A stretch of 64,000 bases of DNA. Origin: Alistipes sp. (GTDB taxonomy: Bacteria; Bacteroidota; Bacteroidia; Bacteroidales; Rikenellaceae). The DNA lies in NCBI GenBank assembly GCA_022511345.1, contig JAFLRR010000002.1, positions 62,001-126,000 on the forward strand, in the 5' to 3' direction. Shown here one piece after another: positions 8,127 to 15,516 of the stretch. Positions within the stretch are counted from its first letter, which is position 1; each line of letters starts with the position of its first letter. The translations under genes were made by a program, and so were the position numbers. The notes beneath the pieces were generated by a model that was not told the DNA's origin, did not search any database, and saw nothing but the letters and a program-made list of their open reading frames with translations.

Positions 8127-8509
8127 ATTGTTGAAATGTTGGATATAAGGGAAAGAATAATGAAAATCAATATGATACGGCTCAACAACACTCAACCGTC
8201 CGCAACATCGCGCTACGCCGCACCTCTCAACCTATTTTCTCTTTTGGCCGGCACTCTGTTGAGAGAAAGTAAGGCCACTGTGCGCTCTGTGTGTGCATAT
8301 TGCGCGACATCTCAACAATTCAACCCGTTCAACAGCCAGTGGCAGACCTCCGCCGCACGACGCCACGTCTGCCGCCGTGCGATGACCACTTCTAAACCCT
8401 TCGGGGGTGCTGTTATGGTTGGGGTGGGCAAGCGGTGTCAGCATACGTATCCCACGTATCCCGACCGATGAACTGCCCACCCCTCCGATAACCGCAAAAC
8501 GCTACGACA
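8127..8509. other. Non-coding region with nested inverted repeats; candidate oriT
   Basis: This 383-bp gap lies between the primase and relaxase genes. An inverted repeat pairs 8122-8138 with 8308-8324 (16 of 17 bases), and further TGTTGA-type motifs lie between. Nearer the relaxase, GGGGTGGGCA (8421-8430) is the exact complement of 8474-8483. Its 43-nt loop holds a 9-bp tandem repeat, ACGTATCCC (8445-8453, 8454-8462). In NBU and related elements oriT lies directly upstream of the relaxase gene. The inverted repeat with an embedded direct repeat is the best candidate for relaxase binding and nicking. Short open frames here have no recognisable product. Confidence 0.6.
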
Positions 8510-9265
8510 ATGATAACGATGATACAGACCAGCCGCAGCATCGCCGCGACAGTAAACTATGTACTGGGACCGAAGAAGCGTGCCGAAATCATACTCTCCA
8601 AAGGCATCTTCTCGATGCAGGGCGCGGCGAACATCATCCGCGAGTTCGAGACCCAGAGCGCACTGCGTCCCGATGCCAAGACCAAGTTGCTCCATATCCC
8701 TATGTCGTTCCACCTGCGCGACCGCGAACTGATGGAGCGCGACGGGCAGGCAATAGTCAAAGAGTGGCTGCGCCGGATGGAGGCTTACGGCTTCCGCTTC
8801 GACCAATACATCGTCGTGCGTCATCACGACCAAGACCACAAGAACCCGCACTTCCATCTGGTCATCAACACGACGCTCTGCGACGGCAGTGCGGTCAAGA
8901 CCTCTTATATCGGCAAGTATGCGAAGATGGCGTCGATGGAGGTTACGCGCAACTGGGCGATGGTTGCTACTGACAATCGGGCACAGCGCAGCGAGCCATC
9001 AATCGCACAGCTCGGCACGGTGCAATCTGCCATTTCGGAATCGGCACGACCGGCAACCCCTTATATGGCAAACGATACTCCCTCGACCGACGCTCCAACC
9101 GGCAGCGACGGCATCGAATCCGACACTCCGTCAGCCCTCGCCGCTGCAATGATGGAACTGCTCATTCAGCCGACCGTTGTCCACACCGCAGGTGGTGGCG
9201 GCGGCTCGAAAGAGGACGATGACGAGAAGAAGAACAAAACCCGAAAAAGATTTTTCAAGCGATGA
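8510..9265 (+). CDS. mobA: Relaxase/mobilization nuclease (MobP-like)
   Basis: This 251-residue relaxase would nick oriT and pilot the strand during conjugal mobilization. The N-terminal ~160 residues form the relaxase domain: 'SIAATVNYVLG' with Tyr17 as the likely nucleophile region, and the metal-binding histidine motif HHDQDHKNPHFH at about 105-116. The last ~90 residues are low-complexity, Ser/Thr/Pro-rich and then Gly- and Lys-rich, probably disordered. The protein is short next to many Bacteroides relaxases (over 300 residues), so only the catalytic core is kept. The start may be Met1 (8510) or Met4 (8519). It overlaps mobC by 4 bp (ATGA), so the two are translationally coupled. Confidence 0.88.
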   Translation: MITMIQTSRSIAATVNYVLGPKKRAEIILSKGIFSMQGAANIIREFETQSALRPDAKTKLLHIPMSFHLRDRELMERDGQAIVKEWLRRMEAYGFRFDQYIVVRHHDQDHKNPHFHLVINTTLCDGSAVKTSYIGKYAKMASMEVTRNWAMVATDNRAQRSEPSIAQLGTVQSAISESARPATPYMANDTPSTDAPTGSDGIESDTPSALAAAMMELLIQPTVVHTAGGGGGSKEDDDEKKNKTRKRFFKR

Positions 9266-9912
9266 AAGCATTGGACAACGGACGGCGCACCTGCCGCAAA
9301 GAGATACAGTTTTCGGACGAAGAACTGTCAGTAATAAAGCAGAAAGCGCACGCGGCGAATATGTCGCCGGCGGTATTTATCCGCGAGGCTGCGCTCGGCA
9401 AAGAGTTGAAGGCGGCGGTCTCGGAAGATGACCGCACGATGTGGCGGCGTGCGTCGGAGGTGAGTCGCGGACTGCAAATCAATCTCAACCAGTTGGCGCA
9501 TCGCGCGAACATCGAGGGTCTGCGTCCGCTGGCGGAGACGAACAAGGAGATGATATCCTGCATCGACCGCTATTTCCGCACGGGTGAGTGGCAGCCGCTC
9601 AACTCCAACGACATCAAACGCGACCAGACGACCATTGCCGGGTTGGAGGAGGAGATTCGCCAACTGCGCGAACAGGTGAAGAAGGCGAAGGAAGATATGA
9701 TCTATTTCTATCTTCGGACGAAGGACGGCGACGCTGCATTCCGCCGCAAGAACAACTGCACCATCTACTCGGACAACGCGGGTGTCCGCTGGTGGTTCAA
9801 GTACCGCGACGAACCCGCCTTCGAACTTCCGCCGAACATCATCGACAAATACCACAACAACGTCCTCTCCATCCGCGACGTGATGGAGTACTGGGTCAAA
9901 CACCGAGACTGA
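9262..9912 (+). CDS. mobC: MobC-like relaxosome protein
   Basis: This 216-residue accessory protein probably binds oriT beside the relaxase. The N-terminal ~50 residues look like a ribbon-helix-helix domain ('KEIQFSDEELSVIKQKA' then 'MSPAVFIREAALGK'), as in the MobC/NikA family. A segment 'VSRGLQINLNQLAHRANI', typical of MobC, and a coiled coil (about 130-145) follow. The C-terminal ~70 residues, rich in aromatic residues, are longer than in classical MobC. Unusually, it follows the relaxase gene rather than preceding it. It ends the GC-rich backbone; the next gene is AT-rich cargo with its own promoter. Confidence 0.8.
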   Translation: MKALDNGRRTCRKEIQFSDEELSVIKQKAHAANMSPAVFIREAALGKELKAAVSEDDRTMWRRASEVSRGLQINLNQLAHRANIEGLRPLAETNKEMISCIDRYFRTGEWQPLNSNDIKRDQTTIAGLEEEIRQLREQVKKAKEDMIYFYLRTKDGDAAFRRKNNCTIYSDNAGVRWWFKYRDEPAFELPPNIIDKYHNNVLSIRDVMEYWVKHRD

Positions 9913-9942
9913 AAGCCAATCTTCATTTTCTTGAAAAATTAG

Positions 9943-9950
9943 TATATTTG
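9943..9950 (+). promoter_or_regulatory. -7 element of the PIN-like gene
   Basis: TATATTTG lies 22 bp before the ATG at 9972 and marks the start of an independently transcribed AT-rich cargo block. Confidence 0.65.
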
Positions 9951-9971
9951 CCATATAATTAAGTATCAACG

Positions 9972-11141
9972 ATGAAATCGAAATTTTTCGAATACTATCC
10001 TATTAGTGAGGAGGATATTAATAGAATATGGACTAATGGTATATTTAGCTATGATGCTAATATCCTTTTAAACGTATTTCGCTATTCAGAGGATGCACGA
10101 AACCGAGTGCTTGAAAGTATTGGTTATTTCCAAGACAGAACGATAATGTCGTATCAAGCGTGTCTTGAATATCATAAAAATAAGCGAAATGTTACCGACA
10201 ACTTGCGGAATTGCTATGATGAGATCATACAATATTTTAATGAATTTGTGACAAAACTAAATGATGGCGATTTGTCAAAATATAGACGGCATTGTTCAAT
10301 AGATATCGAGAGAGATATCAACAACCCTTTGCGCAGTGCGGTTAAGAAGATAGAAAAAAATATCAGTGATAAGCGCGCGAATCATGATATATTGCTTAAT
10401 GTTGAAGAATTAGATAACCGTATCGCTGAATTATTTGATGGGCGTGTATCCGATGATTTTCCTGAAGATAAACTTAATGAAATATATTCGAATGGGAAAG
10501 AACGATATGAGAAGAAAATTCCACCGGGATATGCAGATAAAAAGAATAAAAATGAAAATGATAAAAGAAATTTATATGGCGATCTGATAGTTTGGGAACA
10601 CTTGATAGAGATAAGCAAAGAGAACGATTGCGATATAATATTCATAACAGATGACAATAAATCTGATTGGTGGGAAATCGTGAAAGGTGAACGCAAAAAT
10701 CCAAGATTGGAATTATATCATGAATTTACAGAACGAACTGGGCATCGAATATTGATATACTCTATTGATAAGTTTGTAGAATACGCTGCACAACACAAGA
10801 ATAAGAAGAAAGCCTCCCAAAAGGTTATTGATGAGATAAAGGATAATAATGTAGATACATCTATTCATTGGGATATGAGTTTATTAACTAGTATGCAGGA
10901 TTTGATAAAGCGTTCAAGCGAAAGGTATAATCCGGATTTGAGTTTGTCTCATATAGAAATTCCATCGTATTTAAGCGAATCGTTATATCCTAATTGGCTT
11001 AAACAATTAGGTCAATTACCTGTTGTTACGTTACACGATAAAATGCAGGATACTTTTATTCGACCGTATGAGAATATTGGGGTGAAACTCTCCGACTTGA
11101 CGTCTAATAAGATGGAACTTGATGTGCTCAAGAATAAGTAA
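9972..11141 (+). CDS. PIN-like nuclease domain protein (PIN_8/DUF4935 type)
   Basis: This 389-residue protein has the acidic pattern of a large PIN-like RNase domain: Asp28 in 'FSYDANILLNVFRY', Glu66 in 'ACLEYHKN', Asp204 in 'YGDLIVWEHLIE', and Asp227/Asp228 in 'FITDDNKSDWW'. Long helical insertions separate them, as in the PIN_8 family. The C-terminal ~130 residues are lysine-rich and unassigned. Known members occur with phage-defence and toxin genes, and a ribonuclease role is likely. It is followed at 9 bp by a small gene that could be its partner, though no typical antitoxin fold is visible. The gene is strongly AT-rich, unlike mobC just upstream. Confidence 0.75.
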   Translation: MKSKFFEYYPISEEDINRIWTNGIFSYDANILLNVFRYSEDARNRVLESIGYFQDRTIMSYQACLEYHKNKRNVTDNLRNCYDEIIQYFNEFVTKLNDGDLSKYRRHCSIDIERDINNPLRSAVKKIEKNISDKRANHDILLNVEELDNRIAELFDGRVSDDFPEDKLNEIYSNGKERYEKKIPPGYADKKNKNENDKRNLYGDLIVWEHLIEISKENDCDIIFITDDNKSDWWEIVKGERKNPRLELYHEFTERTGHRILIYSIDKFVEYAAQHKNKKKASQKVIDEIKDNNVDTSIHWDMSLLTSMQDLIKRSSERYNPDLSLSHIEIPSYLSESLYPNWLKQLGQLPVVTLHDKMQDTFIRPYENIGVKLSDLTSNKMELDVLKNK

Positions 11142-11150
11142 TAATAACAT

Positions 11151-11432
11151 ATGGATTTTAAGCAAATTGTAGACCTTATTTTCGAACAAGAACAGGAAAA
11201 AGGTAATTTATCCAAAGAAGCGATAAAGAAAATTATTGAAAAAATTGTCGATGAGTTTGTGAAGTTGAAGCCGACATCGCAGGAAGAATATAATAACTAT
11301 GCGATGAATGCTGCTACATTGGTTGTTCTTATTGGTCAAAAGGCAGAGGCTTTGGGTATAGATATAACACCAATAGAAGCTTGCCAAGAGATTATCAAGG
11401 CTTTTGCGAAACATTCTTTGGATAAAAAATAA
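11151..11432 (+). CDS. Small helical protein of unknown function
   Basis: This 93-residue protein is not recognised. It is predicted to be almost wholly helical, with charged Lys/Glu helices in the first half and a hydrophobic helix around residues 50-66 ('AMNAATLVVLIGQKAEALG'). It starts 9 bp after the PIN-like gene and is followed at 1 bp by another small gene, so the three are probably one transcript. It could be an immunity or regulatory partner of the PIN-like protein. Confidence 0.6.
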   Translation: MDFKQIVDLIFEQEQEKGNLSKEAIKKIIEKIVDEFVKLKPTSQEEYNNYAMNAATLVVLIGQKAEALGIDITPIEACQEIIKAFAKHSLDKK

Positions 11433-11433
11433 A

Positions 11434-11709
11434 ATGTCATTTTGGAGCTTTTTAGGAGAGTTGGCGTTGCTTGAATGGTTGTTCGGGTCACGCAAGCAGG
11501 ATGAGGTGGCAGCACCTCCGCCCAGTCGCTCGTATGACTATGATCGGGAAGATGACTATTACGACCGAGTTCATTCGTTGGAAAATCGCATTGATGAGTT
11601 GGAGCGTCAGCAGGACAGATGCGATATGCTATCGGACAGGTATGACGAGCTGCAAGACCGAATAGATGACTTGCAGGACGAACTCGATGACTATTTCGAT
11701 GAAATGTAG
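11434..11709 (+). CDS. Small acidic coiled-coil protein of unknown function
   Basis: This 91-residue protein is not recognised. The first ~19 residues are hydrophobic and tryptophan-rich ('MSFWSFLGELALLEWLFGS'), perhaps a membrane-touching helix. After a short Pro/Tyr/Asp-rich linker, residues ~45-91 are a strongly acidic coiled coil with heptad Leu/Ile. The ATG at 11434, one base after the previous stop, is preferred over an overlapping start at 11404. It is the last gene of the PIN-like cassette. Confidence 0.6.
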   Translation: MSFWSFLGELALLEWLFGSRKQDEVAAPPPSRSYDYDREDDYYDRVHSLENRIDELERQQDRCDMLSDRYDELQDRIDDLQDELDDYFDEM

Positions 11710-11731
11710 TCTATATGACGGAAAAAATATC

Positions 11732-11739
11732 TATCTTTG
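11732..11739 (+). promoter_or_regulatory. -7 element upstream of the methyltransferase operon
   Basis: TATCTTTG fits the consensus but lies 287 bp before the first methyltransferase ATG. A transcript from it would carry a long leader containing the 11835-11929 structure. Confidence 0.45.
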
Positions 11740-11834
11740 AAGTGTGAAACCATATAATATTGATGTAAGAAACAGATATTGAGTTAATAATGTAACAAAT
11801 TGAGCTTTTAGCTCTTATTCCCTCGATCCAAAAC

Positions 11835-11929
11835 GGCCAAATTTTTGAATACACGGGAGTAAGTGGCGAAGGTTCACGTCCAAGGGGCGTGAACCGTTCG
11901 TGCTTATCTAGTGTATTGGGTGCTTGGCC
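11835..11929 (+). ncRNA. Candidate structured RNA or cruciform in the leader of the methyltransferase operon
   Basis: Five nested pairings fold onto one axis: 11835-11840 with 11924-11929 (GGCCAA/TTGGCC), 11848-11854 with 11911-11917, 11861-11863 with 11903-11905, 11867-11870 with 11897-11900, and 11871-11878 with 11888-11895. That is 28 base pairs around a 9-nt loop, with internal loops of a few bases. No T run follows closely. I recall no named RNA family that fits. It could be a leader RNA, a separate small RNA, or a DNA operator for the restriction-modification genes. Strand is assumed from the downstream operon. Confidence 0.5.
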
Positions 11930-12025
11930 GTACCTTGGATTGAAGATAAGCAATCTAACGAATGGTTCATCGCCCTTTTTTATTGCTTGTCTGAATATCG
12001 GCAAAGGCTCTGAAAGCAATAGCCT

Positions 12026-13063
12026 ATGCCGCAATCAAAACATACATTTATAGATTTGTTCTCCGGGTGTGGAGGACTATCTCTCGGATTTGAGTTAGCT
12101 GGTTATAAATCCACTTTGGCGATTGATAACTGGCAGGATGCCTTGGATACGTATAAACACAATAATCCGGGCTCCAGAACTCTATGCGCCGACTTGTCAA
12201 AAATAGACCCATATAAAATAAAGGCGGAGTATGCGATTGATAAAGTCAGTGTTATAATCGGCGGGCCTCCGTGTCAAGGGTTTTCAATAGCCGGCAAACG
12301 TATCATAGATGATGAACGCAACAAACTTTATAAATCATTTGTCGCGTTTGTGAGATGCTTTATGCCGGATGCTTTCGTGATGGAGAATGTGCCTAACATT
12401 CTATCCATAGGCAATGGTGTTGTGAAAGAATCCATACTATCCGATTTTCGAGAACTCGGATATAATGTTAGTTATAAAATTCTGCTTGCCTCTGATTATG
12501 GCGTACCTCAAAATCGACGCAGAGCGGTTTTTGTCGGTTTGAGAAATGGCTCATATACCTTCCCTGAGCCATACGCTCAGCCACCTGTTACAACGGAAAA
12601 CGCATTATCGGATTTGCCGGAATATAGTATTCCTGACGGAGGGAATTATATATCTGCGCCTAACAGTGAATATCAACGATATATTCGACAAGGAAGCAGT
12701 AAGTTATATAATCATCAGGCGACCATACACACAGAAAGAACGGCACAAATTATTGCTATGGTTCCAGATGGTGGCAACTATAAAGATTTACCCCAAGAAC
12801 TGCAAGATACCAGAAAGGTGCATATTGCCTGGACTCGCTTAAACAGCAAGAAGCCAAGCATTACCATTGATACCGGACATAATCATCACTTCCATTATAG
12901 ATACAATAGAGTACCTACGACTAGAGAGAGTGCGCGCCTGCAATCATTTCCGGACTCCTTTGTGTTTCTGGGAGGAAAAACCAGCCAGTTAAAACAGGTC
13001 GGAAATGCTGTGCCTCCTTTGATGGCTATGGAGATAGCAAAAAAATTAAAAGAACAGATATGA
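12026..13063 (+). CDS. DNA (cytosine-5) methyltransferase, first of two
   Basis: This 345-residue protein transfers a methyl group from S-adenosylmethionine to cytosine C5 in DNA. Motif I 'DLFSGCGGLSLGF' (10-22), the catalytic PCQ with Cys83, ENV at 120-122, 'QNRRRAVFVG' (motif VIII) and the final 'QVGNAVPP' (motif X) are all present in the usual order. The target recognition region between VIII and IX is about 100 residues. It overlaps the next gene by 4 bp (ATGA), so it is the first gene of an operon with a nuclease-like protein and a second methyltransferase. It probably protects one strand or one target of a restriction system. Confidence 0.93.
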   Translation: MPQSKHTFIDLFSGCGGLSLGFELAGYKSTLAIDNWQDALDTYKHNNPGSRTLCADLSKIDPYKIKAEYAIDKVSVIIGGPPCQGFSIAGKRIIDDERNKLYKSFVAFVRCFMPDAFVMENVPNILSIGNGVVKESILSDFRELGYNVSYKILLASDYGVPQNRRRAVFVGLRNGSYTFPEPYAQPPVTTENALSDLPEYSIPDGGNYISAPNSEYQRYIRQGSSKLYNHQATIHTERTAQIIAMVPDGGNYKDLPQELQDTRKVHIAWTRLNSKKPSITIDTGHNHHFHYRYNRVPTTRESARLQSFPDSFVFLGGKTSQLKQVGNAVPPLMAMEIAKKLKEQI

Positions 13064-14481
13064 GCTACAACCCAGACAATCAATACCGTTGCACAATAAT
13101 TCGCGGTAAAAGCCAAAATGAAATGGAGGATCTTTTACCAATGTATGCGAATATGGTTCACAGATTCTGTCCTTGTTCTAAATCGGAATTTGATGAAAGA
13201 GGGAATCGTTTTTTATCAAAAGTATTGTTTGGAACAGAGCAGTATGATAGTTTACCCGATAGTAACCGAAAGACTGTTAGAAATCATTTGACGGAGATAG
13301 CCGGAACATTGTTGGCATTGTACAGAACAGGTCAAGACGGATATGTCTATGAGACTGAGCTGTGCTCATTCTTGCTTTCCACAAATGATTTCCCTGCATA
13401 TTTCAGGAATCTGTGTCTAAATTTTCAGTTCCCCAATGGTACTAAAAAAGTGAATCATGTTTTACAAGATATTTCAAACGGCATAAACATCAAGCCATAT
13501 TGCTATGTTGTTTCGCTACTTTATTATGCGCAATTACAAGTTCAAAAGTTACTCTTGACAAAACAGGAGGTTGGATATTATGTGCTAAATAATTTAGATG
13601 TTTTGCAGGGTAAAGTGGATATCTCTGTTGTATATGCGCAAATCATATACGATAGACAGCATAATGTCATTAAGGATAAATTATCTGGTTCTCATGATTG
13701 GCAACATATCAAGGAACAGTTCAACTTACTTGAGTTGGCTAATATTGTATGTACAGACAAAAACTATATATGGCTAAATAAAGATGAAACAGCAGCTATA
13801 CAGGTTTTTATTAAAAGCTGCAATACCAATCAATTCGATGTGTATTCTTATGATTTATCGTCAATTGATGATAGAAGCCAATTTTATGCAGATTGGGAAC
13901 AATATTATGGTCGGCTCAACTCGGAATTGGCTGCACTCCCGACTACATTTAATAGTGAAGAGAATATAGTAATTGCCGATAGACAATCTCAACTGGCACA
14001 AAGAGGTTCTGTTGGAGCATCTACAATCGATATAGGTGATAGAGGAGAAACTCTCGTATATAATCTTGAGCGCGAAAGAGTTGGCAATTACAAACCACGT
14101 CTGGTTAATAAGGTGCTATTGTTAGGTAAGACAAAAGGACTTGGATATGATATTAGTTCAATCGAAGCAGATGAGAATCCGGCAAAACCGGAATTTGCGC
14201 GATACATTGAAGTAAAGGCTACGACTCGCATTACCGAACCTTCTTTTGACGAATTCTGGACAGATTCTTTAAATCTTACCCAAAAGGAGTGGGTCGCAGC
14301 CGAACAATATAGGGATTATTACAACATCTATAGGGTGTATTTTACAAAAGCCAAAACATTGATTGTTAGGATTAAGAATCCGTATGATTTGGCCACAAAA
14401 GATATGATAGAAGTATATCCAACTACATATCAAATGAATTTCAATGATAAAGTGTTAGAACATAGATATGCAGGCGAATAA
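13060..14481 (+). CDS. DUF3883-domain protein, probable restriction endonuclease
   Basis: This 473-residue protein has two parts. The N-terminal ~320 residues are not recognised; tyrosine- and asparagine-rich, they may hold a DNA-binding domain. The C-terminal ~140 residues fit DUF3883, a PD-(D/E)XK-like domain: 'IGDRGETLVYNLERERV', then 'LGYDISSIEAD', then 'RYIEVKATTRI' with the Glu-x-Lys pair, then 'LTQKEWVAAEQYRDYYNIYRV'. DUF3883 proteins are common in restriction and defence loci (for example DISARM-like and Mrr-like systems). It overlaps methyltransferase genes on both sides (4 and 14 bp), which strongly suggests it is the cutting subunit of the same system. Cleavage has not been shown. 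Confidence 0.8.
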   Translation: MSYNPDNQYRCTIIRGKSQNEMEDLLPMYANMVHRFCPCSKSEFDERGNRFLSKVLFGTEQYDSLPDSNRKTVRNHLTEIAGTLLALYRTGQDGYVYETELCSFLLSTNDFPAYFRNLCLNFQFPNGTKKVNHVLQDISNGINIKPYCYVVSLLYYAQLQVQKLLLTKQEVGYYVLNNLDVLQGKVDISVVYAQIIYDRQHNVIKDKLSGSHDWQHIKEQFNLLELANIVCTDKNYIWLNKDETAAIQVFIKSCNTNQFDVYSYDLSSIDDRSQFYADWEQYYGRLNSELAALPTTFNSEENIVIADRQSQLAQRGSVGASTIDIGDRGETLVYNLERERVGNYKPRLVNKVLLLGKTKGLGYDISSIEADENPAKPEFARYIEVKATTRITEPSFDEFWTDSLNLTQKEWVAAEQYRDYYNIYRVYFTKAKTLIVRIKNPYDLATKDMIEVYPTTYQMNFNDKVLEHRYAGE

Positions 14482-15442
14482 GATAAAGGTTGCCTCTCTG
14501 TTTTGTGGGTGCGGAGGCTCTGATTTAGGATTGATAGGTGGTTTCAAATATCTTGGGCGATACTACAAATCATTGCCTTTTGATATTGTGTATGCGATTG
14601 ATAATGATAAATATGCCGTAGAAACTTATAATGCCAATTTTAAGCATCCGGCAGTATGTGAAGATATTACAAAAGTCGATTTTGCGACTATACCCGGAGT
14701 TGATATGATGATAGGAGGTTTCCCTTGTCAATCATTTAGTACTGTTAATCCGACTAAAGATACGAATGATGCTCGTGCCAATTTATATAAAGAGATTGTG
14801 AGATTCCTTCAGCAGAAGCAACCAAAGTATTTTATCTGTGAGAACGTAAAAGGATTACTGACTCTGCAAAAAGGTCAAATCATTAAAAAAATCACAAACG
14901 AATTTTTAAGTTGTGGATACAATGTACAATATCGACTGGTAAAAGCTGTTGAGTATGGTATTCCACAACGCAGAGAGCGCGTAATAATCGTTGGAATACG
15001 TAAAGATATAGACTGCCATTATACATATCCTACACCAATCTGCACAGAAGCATCAGCAGTACCATTGAAGCGTGTTATTAATAGATTGGATATCGAAGAA
15101 CGAAAGTATTACTTCTCAGAAAAAGCTGTGCAGGGTGTTAAAAATGCGAAGAACAATATGAAAAGAGGGCTTTGGCAAAGTCTTGACGCTCCTTGCCTAA
15201 CACTGACATCGCATTTGGCGAAAGTCAGTATGAATTCACGAGACCCGATTTTGATGGTTGATGCCGAGAAGGAACTTTATCGCAGATTTACGCCTCGTGA
15301 AGCGGCAAGAATCCAGTCGTTCCCAGACTCTTTTAGGTTAAATGCTTCCGAAGCAAAGTCCTATAAGCAAATAGGTAATGCCATACCACCTGTAATGATG
15401 TGGTATATAGCTGATGCGTTTGTGAAAATGTTGAACGACTAA
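14468..15442 (+). CDS. DNA (cytosine-5) methyltransferase, second of two
   Basis: This 324-residue protein has motif I 'SLFCGCGGSDLGL' (10-22), the catalytic 'GGFPCQSFS' with Cys87, 'ENVKGL', 'GIPQRRERVIIVG' (motif VIII), and 'QIGNAIPP' near the end. It is clearly different from the first methyltransferase, both around PCQ and in the recognition region, so it is not a recent duplicate. Paired m5C methyltransferases in one operon usually modify the two strands of an asymmetric site. Its start lies 14 bp inside the DUF3883 gene. The next gene has its own promoter. Confidence 0.93.
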   Translation: MQANKIKVASLFCGCGGSDLGLIGGFKYLGRYYKSLPFDIVYAIDNDKYAVETYNANFKHPAVCEDITKVDFATIPGVDMMIGGFPCQSFSTVNPTKDTNDARANLYKEIVRFLQQKQPKYFICENVKGLLTLQKGQIIKKITNEFLSCGYNVQYRLVKAVEYGIPQRRERVIIVGIRKDIDCHYTYPTPICTEASAVPLKRVINRLDIEERKYYFSEKAVQGVKNAKNNMKRGLWQSLDAPCLTLTSHLAKVSMNSRDPILMVDAEKELYRRFTPREAARIQSFPDSFRLNASEAKSYKQIGNAIPPVMMWYIADAFVKMLND

Positions 15443-15485
15443 TGATTTATTTAAACATATAGTGAGTATAAATCAAAATTATGCT

Positions 15486-15493
15486 TAAATTTG
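15486..15493 (+). promoter_or_regulatory. -7 element of the metallophosphoesterase-STAND gene
   Basis: TAAATTTG lies 23 bp before the ATG at 15517, so this gene can be transcribed apart from the methyltransferase operon. Confidence 0.6.
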
Positions 15494-15516
15494 TAACATA
15501 ATTAATATTACCCATT

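Noticed and set aside
8136..8471. Open frame between the primase and relaxase genes
   Set aside because: It covers the inverted and direct repeats of the candidate oriT, and its product has no family features.
11711..12034. Minus-strand open frame before the methyltransferase operon
   Set aside because: It runs through the nested inverted repeats and overlaps the methyltransferase start; no protein features.
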